Positions 15,367-24,422 of a stretch of DNA of 64,000 bases are shown one piece after another (position 1 is the stretch's first letter; each line of letters starts with the position of its first letter). The translations under genes were made by a program, and so were the position numbers. Source of the DNA: a virus; the IMG/VR virus record IMGVR_UViG_3300032308_002246, positions 1 through 64,000 of that record, one strand, 5' to 3'. Below the pieces are notes generated by a model that was not told where the DNA came from, made no database searches, and was given only the letters and a program-made list of their open reading frames with translations.

Positions 15367-17293
15367 GTCCTCGTTTTAGATAGTCAAGCACCAACTGGCT
15401 TGATGAATCATCCGATGAGTCGTCTGACCCCTCTACGGCTGCATTGACTATCGAGCGCTTTGACTGAATTAAGTCATAAATCTGCTCGTCAACAGTACCC
15501 GTGGCTATTGCGTACGTAACCATGACTGAACCCTTTTGGCCCAATCGATGGCATCTGCTGTAAAGCTGGTCAACATCTGCTGGAGTCCATGGAAGCTCCA
15601 CAAACAAGACTTTTTGAGCAGCTGTAAGTGTGTGTCCTGTTTTAGCTGCCTGCATTGAAAGAACTATTACAGGAGCTTCTTCTGTTGAAAGAGTTTGAAA
15701 TTCTTTTTTTGCTTTCTCAACATCCTGCACATCCATACCGCCTTGGATTTTTAAACCACCAAACTCGTTTGCCAAGAAATCAACAACATCTCGATGGTGT
15801 GCAGCAATTACAACTTTTTCACCAGCTTCAATTTGGGTCTTTACCCACTCTTTGATTGAGTCCATCTTACCCTTGGCTGCAAGACGGCGTAGAACCGACA
15901 GCTTTACAAGATGAATATTTGATTCAGCTTTTATTTTTGCAACAACGGCAGCTGAGTATGGTGACTTGCCTATTTCTATTGCAATTTCTTTTGCGCGCTG
16001 AACCAAGTACTCGACTATGTCGTCTTCTGCTTTTTTGTATTCTGCTTTGTGCTTTTCAGAAAGACTGACCACATGCCTGTCATGTATTACATCTGGCAGT
16101 TCCGGAAGAACCTGTTCCTTTGTTCTACGTATGTAGCAAAGAGAACGAAGTATTTCATTCAGCTCCTGAAGGTTTGTTGCACCAGATGTATTCCAATGAC
16201 CCCATTTGTCCTTAAATGCACCGCAGTAGCGCCTATAGAAGCCCCAGGTGCCACCTAGCTCGTTTAGACGGCCAATAATCTCAAGTTGGCTTGCGTACTC
16301 AGCCGGCCTGTTTGTTACAGGCGTACCCGTAAGACACAGAACAACTCCAGACTTGATTGTTTTAGAAATTTTTATAGCTGCCTTGGTGCGTTGAGCAGTT
16401 GGTGTCTTTAGGTAGTGAGATTCGTCGCATATTAATGACTTGTATCCCTTGAGGCTCTTTACCCAGTGATGAATATTTGCATAACCGATTACGATTATGT
16501 CGTGCTCTTCTTCTGGGAAAAAAGAACGGTCAGTAACAACAGTTGCTTTTCTAGATGGAATCCATTTCTCTACTTCGGCTTTCCAGTTGAGCACAAGGTT
16601 TGATGGACACATAACTATCGCCGGGTATACATCCTCACCAAGAGACGCACAGTACTCAAGAGTGGCTAAAGCCTGAAGTGTTTTACCAAGTCCCATGTCG
16701 TCAGCAATGAAGCACCTTCTTGCTTGATGTGCATAAGACACACCAGCCATTTGATATGGAAGTAGAGAGCCAGAAATGTTTGGTATTTTTATTTCTGCAC
16801 TACTAGCCCGTGATGCATCTGCTCGTTTTTTACTAACCTCAGCAAACTCTTCAGCGTCAAGATGCAGTTCTGCCGGTACATCTATCTTGAACATTGCGGC
16901 CCATTGAATTGCTTCACGAACAGCAGTCCTAGGTACCCTCCATGCTTTTGATTTTGAATCCCATGTAACGCCCGGAAGCTGTTTTACTGAGCGAACTTTT
17001 ACTTGGTCGTAATTAAAGCCAAGGTAAATCCAGCTATCGTCGCTCCACATGCCAAACGATTTATTCAGTCGTTTTGGTTCGTCAAATAGCATTATCGATG
17101 TATCAACTTCAAAGTCGTGAAGGATTGCAAAGTCTCTAATCTCCGAAAGAGATGTAGCAGGAGCACGCCAAACACGGGCGAGCTTGTCCCATTTAGCCCC
17201 AGGTATCTTATTAATCGCTGCGACCTCGTCTTGGTCGTATGGAAAGTCGATTATGAGATGGTCGTCATTTAGCCAGAGTCGTTTTTCGTTCAT
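15356..17293 (-). CDS. SNF2-family (HARP/SMARCAL1-like) DNA translocase
   Basis: 645 aa. Residues about 20-150 hold two HARP-like repeats (IPGAKWDKLARVWRAP and LPGVTWDSKSKAWRVP). The ATPase core follows: ADDMGLGKTLQALATLEY (Walker A), CDESHYLKTP (DESH box), LTGTPVTNRPAEYA. The C-terminal helicase lobe has VIAAHHRDVVDFL, SMQAAKTGHTLTAA and SRCHRLGQKG. SMARCAL1-type enzymes anneal strands and remodel stalled forks without true unwinding. Likely function in phage replication or repair. It overlaps the WhiB gene upstream by four bases. Confidence 0.93.
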   Translation of the reverse strand: MNEKRLWLNDDHLIIDFPYDQDEVAAINKIPGAKWDKLARVWRAPATSLSEIRDFAILHDFEVDTSIMLFDEPKRLNKSFGMWSDDSWIYLGFNYDQVKVRSVKQLPGVTWDSKSKAWRVPRTAVREAIQWAAMFKIDVPAELHLDAEEFAEVSKKRADASRASSAEIKIPNISGSLLPYQMAGVSYAHQARRCFIADDMGLGKTLQALATLEYCASLGEDVYPAIVMCPSNLVLNWKAEVEKWIPSRKATVVTDRSFFPEEEHDIIVIGYANIHHWVKSLKGYKSLICDESHYLKTPTAQRTKAAIKISKTIKSGVVLCLTGTPVTNRPAEYASQLEIIGRLNELGGTWGFYRRYCGAFKDKWGHWNTSGATNLQELNEILRSLCYIRRTKEQVLPELPDVIHDRHVVSLSEKHKAEYKKAEDDIVEYLVQRAKEIAIEIGKSPYSAAVVAKIKAESNIHLVKLSVLRRLAAKGKMDSIKEWVKTQIEAGEKVVIAAHHRDVVDFLANEFGGLKIQGGMDVQDVEKAKKEFQTLSTEEAPVIVLSMQAAKTGHTLTAAQKVLFVELPWTPADVDQLYSRCHRLGQKGSVMVTYAIATGTVDEQIYDLIQSKRSIVNAAVEGSDDSSDDSSSQLVLDYLKRGLTR

Positions 17294-17520
17294 CGCCTGC
17301 GACGCAACATGATTTTGCGTTCGTCTTCAGTCTTTCCCCCGTAGATGCCAAACTCAATTGAATTATCAAGAGCATACTTGAGGCACTCTCCACGGACAAG
17401 GCAAATTCCACAATACCCAAGAGCCTCTAAGCGCTGTTTGCGATTGCGCGGGAAGAATGTGAGCGTATTTGCACTAATGCACGCACGTGCCGAACGCCAG
17501 CTGTCGCCTGAGTAAATCAT
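17290..17520 (-). CDS. WhiB-like iron-sulfur protein 1
   Basis: 76 aa. The cysteine set of WhiB proteins is present: one in SARACISAN, two in GYCGICLVRGEC and a fourth there, followed by FGIYGGKTEDERK, the conserved G(V/I)(W/Y)GG turn. A basic tail (MLRRRR) fits DNA binding. WhiB proteins bind a [4Fe-4S] cluster and sigma factor to control transcription. Divergent from thioredoxin and coupled to the SNF2 gene. Confidence 0.88.
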   Translation of the reverse strand: MIYSGDSWRSARACISANTLTFFPRNRKQRLEALGYCGICLVRGECLKYALDNSIEFGIYGGKTEDERKIMLRRRR

Positions 17521-17626
17521 AAAGCTCCTTTAATATTGGGTGTTGAGTCAATATACACACCCCACTGGCCTGTTGCAACCCGTAAGGCATATTCATGGGT
17601 GGGGAAATAAGGAATACAATAGATAT

Positions 17627-17965
17627 ATGAGAGAAATTACACAGCAGGAGTTTGACTCCGTCCTTTTGGAGAGCCCGACACCAATGGTTCTTGATATCTG
17701 GGCTACATGGTGTGGACCGTGCCAATACATGGCTCCATTGCTTGATGAACTGAGCACCGCCTATGAAGGAGTAATAAGGTTCGTTAAATCTGATGTTGAT
17801 AAGAACCCAGACCTAGCAAAGCGCTTCAATGTTATGAGTATCCCAACACTCTTGATATTCGCTGACGGAGAGGTTGTCTCAACAATCGTAGGAGCTGCCG
17901 GACCAGACTTTATTGTTACCGAACTGGAGAAAGTCTTATCAGCTGAGTCATACGAAGATGAGTGA
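17627..17965 (+). CDS. thioredoxin
   Basis: 112 aa from ATG 17627; the longer frame to 17540 has no ribosome site. It is a full thioredoxin fold with ATWCGPCQYM (redox CGPC), DVDKNPDLAKRFNVMSIPTL containing the cis-proline, and FADGEVVSTIVGA. Its likely partner is the class II ribonucleotide reductase at 31.2 kb, which needs a dithiol reductant, or redox control of WhiB. Divergent from WhiB 1. Confidence 0.93.
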   Translation: MREITQQEFDSVLLESPTPMVLDIWATWCGPCQYMAPLLDELSTAYEGVIRFVKSDVDKNPDLAKRFNVMSIPTLLIFADGEVVSTIVGAAGPDFIVTELEKVLSAESYEDE

Positions 17966-18368
17966 CGCAATATCTCTTTACCCAGTCGTAATTAGAGAAT
18001 CACGCTATTCCGGTGTTTACGAAGGTGGCAAATGGTTTGCCATTGCAGAGTACACAGGCGAATCAGAAGCTCTTGAAAATTACATCCATGGAGATGATTG
18101 TGATGCTGTGGACTTCTGGGGTTCAGATGAAGCAAAAATGATTGGTATTGGCGATTCTCCAAACAGCGCACTGGCCGACCTTTATTTGAGACACGGAATC
18201 ATCGAGGATGAAAAGGTTCTCCTAGAAGAAGCAAACAGCGCATTTGATTTTTTGCCCAGAAACGACGAAACCCATCAAGAGTTCAGCTTCAGATGGAGGG
18301 AGTCTCTAAGCAACGACCTAGAAAATGGAGTCTACAAATTGAAGGGTGGAGGCTTCTCTGATGACTGA
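17958..18368 (+). CDS. hypothetical protein
   Basis: 136 aa from ATG 17958, overlapping the thioredoxin stop (MSDAISLYPVVIRESRYSGV). The N-terminal beta region GGKWFAIAEYTGESEALENY resembles small phage proteins with a split beta-alpha fold (DNA-mimic-like acidic content). Tail-to-tail overlap with the minus gene at 18332. Function not known. Confidence 0.66.
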   Translation: MSDAISLYPVVIRESRYSGVYEGGKWFAIAEYTGESEALENYIHGDDCDAVDFWGSDEAKMIGIGDSPNSALADLYLRHGIIEDEKVLLEEANSAFDFLPRNDETHQEFSFRWRESLSNDLENGVYKLKGGGFSDD

Positions 18369-18664
18369 AGCATGTCATAAAAACCCTCAACAACGCCAGA
18401 GATGCTTTTCTCTGCTTCGACCCGATTCTCTTCTTCTTCAATTTGTTCAATCTCTCCGAGTATTGAGTTAGCTTGCTGAAAAGCAATAATTAATTGAGAC
18501 ATTTCATTTTCGCTTAGCTTGCGACCATTTAGTGCAGTTTGAAGCACATCGTCTTCGTCTTTTGATACTGCCAATCGGTTTCCAGAATTAATCATTGCAA
18601 GTAGCGCTTCAGTAACAAGCTCTGCTTGAAGCTTTGACAGGTTGAATTCAAATGAAAATATCAT
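18332..18664 (-). CDS. hypothetical helical protein
   Basis: 110 aa, not recognised. N-terminal FEFNLSKLQAELVTEALLAM, then an acidic coiled-coil-like helix (NSILGEIEQIEEEENRVEAE). Coupled by overlap to 18661-18888 and to 18878-19537, forming a three-gene minus unit. Confidence 0.65.
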   Translation of the reverse strand: MIFSFEFNLSKLQAELVTEALLAMINSGNRLAVSKDEDDVLQTALNGRKLSENEMSQLIIAFQQANSILGEIEQIEEEENRVEAEKSISGVVEGFYDMLQSSEKPPPFNL

Positions 18665-18888
18665 TGTTTCCTCAGTGCTTTAAACCCGTCACACGAAGGT
18701 CCTAACGGGAATTCTGTTTCTTTTGTTTCATTCTCTGAAACTTGATTAATAAGGCTTAATGTTTGGTCCAACAAGATTGATGTTTCTGAGTCAAAAGTAA
18801 AACCGTAGTCTCGGATAACAGCAACACGCCGTAAAACATGTGCTGATTGCGCAAGAACTGACTGAATAAATGCTTCGTTATTTGACAT
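18661..18888 (-). CDS. hypothetical helical protein
   Basis: 75 aa, helical (EAFIQSVLAQSAHVLRRVAV and TSILLDQTLSLINQVSENE). Its layout resembles the neighbour at 18332 and it may be a paralogous partner. Not recognised. Confidence 0.62.
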   Translation of the reverse strand: MSNNEAFIQSVLAQSAHVLRRVAVIRDYGFTFDSETSILLDQTLSLINQVSENETKETEFPLGPSCDGFKALRKQ

Positions 18889-19537
18889 CTACCCGAGTGC
18901 TTTCTGTAATCTCTACTGCGATGATAAAAGCTTGGATTTGTGAAGTAATCAGTTGCTCTGAGTAAGACTCGGCGTCATCATCAAACATAGAACCAACAAA
19001 CAAACTTTTTTCAAAATCAAAAACTGGAGTTCCAGAATCCGAGTACTTGTATGCAGTGAAGTTTGTTGCAAAGTTCCCGTAGCTATCAAAAATGATTGCT
19101 GACAAGCCTTCCGTGAGAGTGTCTTCCAACGGGTTCTCCATGTAGATTTCTTGCAAGTTTTTACCTGGGTAACGATTTTTGATTTCGTGCATCTGCCTAG
19201 CAGTCTCTTCTTCACTTAGGCCGCCAACATGAGCTACAACATCAGAGATGATTCCTCCCCAAATTGGGGCAACGGAAACATCTTTGTACACATTGATAAG
19301 CCAATTAAAAATGTGTTCTCCGGGTTGACCGTCTTCTGGATTGATTTCAACAACGCCGACCTCTTCTTCAAGAGGGTTTTCCTTGCCTGGAACTGCATAG
19401 AAAAGCACTGCTGGGGTGTCTACTGGGCCCTTACTAATCTTGCTACCCATAAGCTTTGTCGCCATCATCATCTTGACAGCTTGGTCGGAGAAATTAGTGA
19501 GGAATTCTTGTGTTTTAGGGGGGTAAGTTGTGGTCAT
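18878..19537 (-). CDS. hypothetical protein
   Basis: 219 aa from the ATG at 19537 (MTTTYPPKTQEFLTNFSDQA); the longer frame to 19627 has no site and would overlap the DUF932 promoter. Mixed alpha/beta: VLFYAVPGKENPLEEEVGVV, HIFNWLINVYKD, LSAIIFDSYGNFATNFTAY, and a C-terminal helix IQAFIIAVEITES. Not recognised. First gene of the minus trio. Confidence 0.65.
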   Translation of the reverse strand: MTTTYPPKTQEFLTNFSDQAVKMMMATKLMGSKISKGPVDTPAVLFYAVPGKENPLEEEVGVVEINPEDGQPGEHIFNWLINVYKDVSVAPIWGGIISDVVAHVGGLSEEETARQMHEIKNRYPGKNLQEIYMENPLEDTLTEGLSAIIFDSYGNFATNFTAYKYSDSGTPVFDFEKSLFVGSMFDDDAESYSEQLITSQIQAFIIAVEITESTRVDVK

Positions 19538-19618
19538 GGCAAAAGAGTACAGCCGCTTTTCTGTAATTGCAAGTATTTTTACTAAAGTGTGGCTGTGGGA
19601 TAATTGGTTGGAGGAAAA

Positions 19619-20638
19619 ATGGCTCACGGATTAGATAAAACCAAAAACGGTCGGATTCGCATGGCCTATAACGACCGGCAGGTGCCCTGGCATCGGCTTG
19701 GAACGCCTATGAGGGGCCTCCAGACCATGGAGGCGATGCTCGAGGCAGCCAGCGCTAACTATGACGTTGTTCTCACCAAAGTGGCGGCTGTAGACGACTC
19801 AGGAGAGCTGATTAGGAACTCAGATGGCTCACCCATAGTCATCAATGACAGTAGGGCGACTCTTAAACAGGATTTTGACGGCTCATTTCACCCGTTGGCG
19901 ACTGTTGGAACAAGATATGAGGTAAGACAGAACAGCGAAGTCCTTGAAAGAGCCCTAGCTGTAGTTGGTGCTTCAAAAGGCGACGCAGTAGTTGATACTT
20001 GCGGAGTCCTCAAAGGCGGTTCAAGGTTTTTTGCAACCATAGACCTTGGCCCGCTAGTAATAGATGCAGCTGGAGTCAATGACAAGCTTGATAGATATTT
20101 GGTTATATCGGCAGGTCATGACGGAGTGTGGCCAATAAGATATTCAAATACAGAAATACGTGCTGTATGCAATAACACTGTTGTACTGGGTGAAAAAACT
20201 GCAAGAAGAGTCTTCACTGCTCGCCACACCAGAAACATGGATTCAATAATTGATGATGCTCAAGAGGTTTTGGAAATCTCAACTAAATGGGGAGACGAAT
20301 TCACCCGTAGCGCAGAGCAACTTCTTTCTATAAAGACACCCGTATCAGCCGTACCTGATGCAGTCTTAAAAATAATTGCACCTCATACAAAGTCTGAAAC
20401 AAAAAGACAAAGAGAGCATAGAACCTCGATAGAGGATGCAATAAATTCTATTTACAAGAACGAAAGAAATGCTGCGGGGTATGGATACAACGCATGGTCT
20501 GTATATAATGCTGTTTGTGAATACCTAGACCACTACAGATTTACAAGCCCAGAAGAACTTGCAATCGCTAGCATGGATGAAAACTCTTCTGCAACAAAAA
20601 AGAAATTGGCAGTGCAAAGAGCATTGCTTGGGACATAG
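19619..20638 (+). CDS. DUF932 phage/plasmid-like protein
   Basis: 339 aa from ATG 19619 with GGAGG five bases before it. It has the DUF932 layout: N-terminal MAHGLDKTKNGRIRMAYNDR QVPWHRLG, NDSRATLKQDFDGSF, VGTRYEVRQNSE, GGSRFFATIDLG, the core HDGVWPIRYSNTEIRAVCNN and the C-terminal helical region with AWSVYNAVCEYLDHY. The family occurs in phages and plasmids and is loosely linked to DNA replication or recombination; its activity is not established. Confidence 0.86.
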   Translation: MAHGLDKTKNGRIRMAYNDRQVPWHRLGTPMRGLQTMEAMLEAASANYDVVLTKVAAVDDSGELIRNSDGSPIVINDSRATLKQDFDGSFHPLATVGTRYEVRQNSEVLERALAVVGASKGDAVVDTCGVLKGGSRFFATIDLGPLVIDAAGVNDKLDRYLVISAGHDGVWPIRYSNTEIRAVCNNTVVLGEKTARRVFTARHTRNMDSIIDDAQEVLEISTKWGDEFTRSAEQLLSIKTPVSAVPDAVLKIIAPHTKSETKRQREHRTSIEDAINSIYKNERNAAGYGYNAWSVYNAVCEYLDHYRFTSPEELAIASMDENSSATKKKLAVQRALLGT

Positions 20639-20640
20639 AA

Positions 20641-21207
20641 ATGGAAGATTGGGAGCCAATGGACGAAGAATTTGAAGACTACGCAGACATTGACCCAATC
20701 GCAGCAGAGTCCGACTATCTTGACGCAATACAAGAAATGATTGAAGACGCTTCATTTGAAAACATAGAAGACAACCCGTTTATGTCTGAAGCAACAGATT
20801 ATTCAAACATGCTGGATGTTTACTGCCAGATGATTTCCGAGCGTAAGTTCAACCGGATGGTCCAAGAACTCAAGGATTCAGAAGGAGACCGTGGAGTAAT
20901 CCAGCTTTTATTTGCAATTGAAAAAGCAACCGGTTGGCACATGGAAATAATGGGCTCACGTGCGAATGTCGATGATGAGATGATTAGTAAGTACAACAAG
21001 TTTGACCCGTACGCTTGGGAAAAGGTAAAGAACAGCGATGAGTGGCAAGATGCAATTTATAAAGTTGCATATATATCCGGTAGAGCTATGGACTTGGCTG
21101 TGCAGCAGATAGCTCAACCCGTAGGCCGAGACGATAAGACCAAAGAATCAATTAGGAAATTCTTGTGGTCAGCATGGAAAGCACTTGACTTGAGGTTTAG
21201 TAAGTAA
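20641..21207 (+). CDS. hypothetical acidic protein
   Basis: 188 aa. The first 60 residues are very acidic (MEDWEPMDEEFEDYADIDPI), then a helical domain (RKFNRMVQELKDSEGD RGVIQLLFAIEKATGW). Starts 3 bases after the DUF932 stop, so co-translated. Unknown function. Confidence 0.66.
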   Translation: MEDWEPMDEEFEDYADIDPIAAESDYLDAIQEMIEDASFENIEDNPFMSEATDYSNMLDVYCQMISERKFNRMVQELKDSEGDRGVIQLLFAIEKATGWHMEIMGSRANVDDEMISKYNKFDPYAWEKVKNSDEWQDAIYKVAYISGRAMDLAVQQIAQPVGRDDKTKESIRKFLWSAWKALDLRFSK

Positions 21208-21221
21208 TACTCTTTTCGTCC

Positions 21222-21575
21222 ATGACAATGGAAGAAAAACAGAATCAGCAGTTCAATGGCAGACACGAGACGCTGAATCTTGAAGGTCCTCCAGATTTCC
21301 CAAAAGGTGGAGCTTGTGTCTCTTATCCGACTGATTGGTTTTTCCCTGAACCACCACTAGGCAGAGATGAGCTTGAAAAGATAAACAACGCAAAGAGCAT
21401 TTGCTCCAAGTGCTCCATACAGATGGAATGTCTCACTTACGCAATGGAATGGGAGCCATTTGGAATATGGGGAGGAATGACGGAGAGCCAGCGTAAATTC
21501 CTCCGCCAGAAGATGAATTTTAAAACCCGACGATATGATGAAACAATCCGACTACAACAGTTAATGAGTACATGA
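21222..21575 (+). CDS. WhiB-like iron-sulfur protein 2
   Basis: 117 aa. GGACVSYPTDWFFPEP holds the first cysteine, AKSICSKCSIQMEC the other three (CxxC and C after five), then FGIWGGMTESQRKFLRQ. This is a canonical Wbl domain with a DWFFP entry typical of actinobacterial WhiB. Overlaps the primase-helicase start by four bases. Likely a transcription regulator that binds the host sigma factor. Confidence 0.93.
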   Translation: MTMEEKQNQQFNGRHETLNLEGPPDFPKGGACVSYPTDWFFPEPPLGRDELEKINNAKSICSKCSIQMECLTYAMEWEPFGIWGGMTESQRKFLRQKMNFKTRRYDETIRLQQLMST

Positions 21576-23323
21576 TGACTTACACCGCCTCACTTACAGT
21601 TTCAAACTTCTTAAGCAAGCTACAAGGCGTCCGAGGTGGTGATGGACAGTGGCAAGCTAGGTGCCCGTGTCGGAATGACGACAACAATCCGTCGCTTTCT
21701 ATCAAAGACGACAATGGAAAGGTCGTTGTTTACTGCCATCGAGGCAAACCGTGTAGCGCATCAGAGATATGTGATGCTGTTGGCCTAACACAGAAAGACC
21801 TATTCCCCCCGTCTTCAACATTTGATAAGAACAGCAAACCAAAACAGAGGCTTGTAAAGACTTACAAATACATTGATGCAAACGGCGAGCTTGCGTACGA
21901 AAAACAGCGTTTCTTGCGTGAAGACGGAACTAAGTCTTTTCTTCAGCGCCGCCCAAACCCAGAGAAAAGTGGAGATTGGCTTTATTCTCTTTCTGGGATA
22001 AGCAAGATTCTCTACAATCTGCCCGCAGTCATTGAGGGAGTTAAAAACAACGAACCAATTTGGGTTGTTGAGGGAGAAAAAGATGCCGATGCCCTGATTG
22101 AGCTGGGAATCATTGCTACTACTGGCCCAGGTGGTGCTGGTAGGAACAAATGGGAGGACGGTTTTACAAAAACCTTGGCCGGAGCCCATGTTGAAATTGT
22201 TTCTGACAACGATGATGTTGGCAAATCATTTGCCATGGATGTTCGCGCAAAGCTAAATGAGGCTGGGTGTACAGGTGGTGTATGGCTTCCTGCTTCAGGC
22301 AAGGACACCTATGACCACTTTGCCGCTGGAAAGACTTTTGATGACTTCACACCTCTAACCGAGTATGTTGAAACACCCGTAGAGGAACAAAAAGAAGAGC
22401 CATCTCAGATGGACTCAATTCTTGTGAAGATTAATGACATCTTTGATTCAGAAAATCTCAGTGACTCACAGAAACTTAACCGGGCAAGCATTGCACTTAC
22501 ATCAATGACCATTAGTGAACGCACTGACACTGGTCGCTTGGTTAACTGGGAAAGTTTCATCTCTGAATCAGATAATGACAGTTTTGATTGGATTATTCCT
22601 GGACTCTTAGAGCGTAAAGAACGAGTAATCGTTGTTGCAGCTGAAGGCGTTGGTAAGACAATGCTTGCACGACAGGTTGCAATCCTCTCTGCTGCCGGTG
22701 TTAACCCGTTTACATATCAATCAATGCCCCCAATTAGGACATTGACCATTGACCTTGAGAACCCAGAGCGAATCATTCGGCGCACATCTCGTAGCATCAT
22801 GAATGCTGCAATCGCCCGTACGCAACTGATGAATGGCAAGCGTATTGAGCAGGTTGAAGCCCACCTGCTTATCAAGCCAGCTGGAATTGACTTGCTGAGT
22901 GTTTCGGACAGGCTTCTCGTTGAAGAGACTGTAGAGAAGATTAGGCCAGACCTACTTGTTATGGGCCCTTTGTATAAGTCGTTTATTGACTCAGGGAATA
23001 GGACAAGCGAAGCTGTTGCAGTTGAAGTGGCCCGCTTCCTTGACTACATTCGTGACCAGTTTGGGTGTGGCTTATGGCTTGAGCATCACGCACCCCTTGG
23101 CTCAAGTCTCACCACCCGTGAGCTTAGACCATTCGGTTCTGCTGTATGGTCTCGTTGGCCAGAGTTCGGTATCTCATTACAACCAGACCCAACATCAATG
23201 GAAGGCTATGTCTATGATGTGAGGCATTTTAGGGGTGGCCGCGATGAACGCCCGTGGCCGACTAAAATGAAACGTGGAAAGATTTTCCCATTTGAAGTCC
23301 TTGAGTATATGAAAGTTGGCTAA
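21572..23323 (+). CDS. primase-helicase (TOPRIM plus RepA-like ATPase)
   Basis: 583 aa in three modules. Residues 10-75: a zinc-binding CHC2-like motif (RCPCRNDDNNPSL ... VVYCHRGKPC). Residues 140-270: a TOPRIM domain (IWVVEGEKDADALIELGI, then IVSDNDDVGKSFA). Residues 330-580: a RecA-like ATPase with VVAAEGVGKTMLARQ (Walker A), TLTIDLENPERI and DLLVMGPLYKSF (Walker B region), then LWLEHHAPLGS. It both primes and unwinds DNA, and is the core of the phage replisome with SSB and the helicase-loader-like protein. Confidence 0.9.
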   Translation: MMTYTASLTVSNFLSKLQGVRGGDGQWQARCPCRNDDNNPSLSIKDDNGKVVVYCHRGKPCSASEICDAVGLTQKDLFPPSSTFDKNSKPKQRLVKTYKYIDANGELAYEKQRFLREDGTKSFLQRRPNPEKSGDWLYSLSGISKILYNLPAVIEGVKNNEPIWVVEGEKDADALIELGIIATTGPGGAGRNKWEDGFTKTLAGAHVEIVSDNDDVGKSFAMDVRAKLNEAGCTGGVWLPASGKDTYDHFAAGKTFDDFTPLTEYVETPVEEQKEEPSQMDSILVKINDIFDSENLSDSQKLNRASIALTSMTISERTDTGRLVNWESFISESDNDSFDWIIPGLLERKERVIVVAAEGVGKTMLARQVAILSAAGVNPFTYQSMPPIRTLTIDLENPERIIRRTSRSIMNAAIARTQLMNGKRIEQVEAHLLIKPAGIDLLSVSDRLLVEETVEKIRPDLLVMGPLYKSFIDSGNRTSEAVAVEVARFLDYIRDQFGCGLWLEHHAPLGSSLTTRELRPFGSAVWSRWPEFGISLQPDPTSMEGYVYDVRHFRGGRDERPWPTKMKRGKIFPFEVLEYMKVG

Positions 23324-23947
23324 GTGTCCAAAGGTGAAGGCGGTTTGACGAGAGAGTTTCTTGCAGAAAGAGACTTGCGTATATTCAAACTAAGACAAGC
23401 AGGTGTAACGCACGGCGAAATAGCCCGTAGGTTTGGCATGTCAAGTAGAGCTGTTGGAACCGCTATTAGAAGACAGCTTGAGAAGCTTAACTCGGAAGCA
23501 CTAGTTGCTTATCCAGAGCTTCTAAGGATGGAGCTTGAAAGACTTGACTCTCTCCAGTCGGCTATATGGCCGATGACTCAGCATCGCAAAATAGAGATGG
23601 ATGATGGAACAGAAGTAACAGCTGAACCGGACCTAAAAGCAATTCAACAGGTTCTTTCAATAATGGACCGACGTCAAAAGCTTCTTGGCATGGAACAAAC
23701 AAACTTGAACATCCAAATGGATGTCAATTCTCAGGTTAATGTTAGGTCTACGCTTTCTGGCGTAATAGATGTGAGTACTGTAAGCCAGTTCTCTCCTGAG
23801 TCAGAAGCCCGTAAGCTTTTGGAGATTATGGGACGAAGTGGCGTACTGCCTCCAGATGTAATTAATTCGATACTTGATGAACCAGCAATAGAAGACGGGG
23901 AAGTGATTGATGTTGAGGAAACCATATCCGATACCCAACAGATATAA
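23324..23947 (+). CDS. HTH protein, possible terminase small subunit
   Basis: 207 aa, GTG start overlapping the primase stop (TAAGTG). N-terminal homeodomain-like HTH: FKLRQAGVTHGEIARRFGMS then SRAVGTAIRRQLEKL. The middle helix LRMELERLDSLQSAIWPM and DRRQKLLGMEQTNLNIQ is the pattern seen in small terminases and HTH-type phage proteins. The C-terminus is acidic. No large terminase is nearby, so the terminase call is tentative; it could be a replication-site binder instead. Confidence 0.6.
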   Translation: MSKGEGGLTREFLAERDLRIFKLRQAGVTHGEIARRFGMSSRAVGTAIRRQLEKLNSEALVAYPELLRMELERLDSLQSAIWPMTQHRKIEMDDGTEVTAEPDLKAIQQVLSIMDRRQKLLGMEQTNLNIQMDVNSQVNVRSTLSGVIDVSTVSQFSPESEARKLLEIMGRSGVLPPDVINSILDEPAIEDGEVIDVEETISDTQQI

Positions 23948-24422
23948 GCCTGTAAAGCCCGTACAAACAGACCAGCCGGTCGTTAAAGGCTTGCTAAACA
24001 TCGGAAATAAGTTCAGGGGTATAAACAAGAATAAAGAACTGCCAGAACTTGATGTTCATGATGTAGTTTTGTTGTCTATGAATAACAATGAACCATTGAA
24101 AGATAACACTGAAGAGGTTCAAGACAACATTCAAGCTGCTGTTGATGGAGTCATGAAGGTTGAGGACCTTACCCGTAAGGCTAATACCGGCTCAAAGCCC
24201 GGGTTGCCAGCAAACAAGCAAGTTCTTATTAGAGCTACAGATGAAGACCACGAAAGATGGAAGACTGCGGCCGCAGAACTAGGTGTTTCTTTGGCTGAGT
24301 TTGTTAGAGACTCATGCAATAAGGCTGCAGGGTCTTTAGAGTGCCAGCACCTTCCGGAACATAGGAAAGTTTACCCGTGGATGCAAAAGTGCTTAAATTG
24401 CGGCAAGAGATTTAACAGTTAA
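23910..24422 (+). CDS. RHH-like protein with zinc motif
   Basis: 170 aa from ATG 23910, overlapping its neighbour. A charged linker N-terminus leads to KQVLIRATDEDHERWKTAAA then ELGVSLAEFVRDSCNKA, a ribbon-helix-helix-like segment. The C-terminus has CQHLPEHRKVYPWMQKCLNC with GKRF, a short zinc finger. Its stop overlaps the convergent oxygenase stop. Probably DNA-binding. Confidence 0.6.
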   Translation: MLRKPYPIPNRYKPVKPVQTDQPVVKGLLNIGNKFRGINKNKELPELDVHDVVLLSMNNNEPLKDNTEEVQDNIQAAVDGVMKVEDLTRKANTGSKPGLPANKQVLIRATDEDHERWKTAAAELGVSLAEFVRDSCNKAAGSLECQHLPEHRKVYPWMQKCLNCGKRFNS

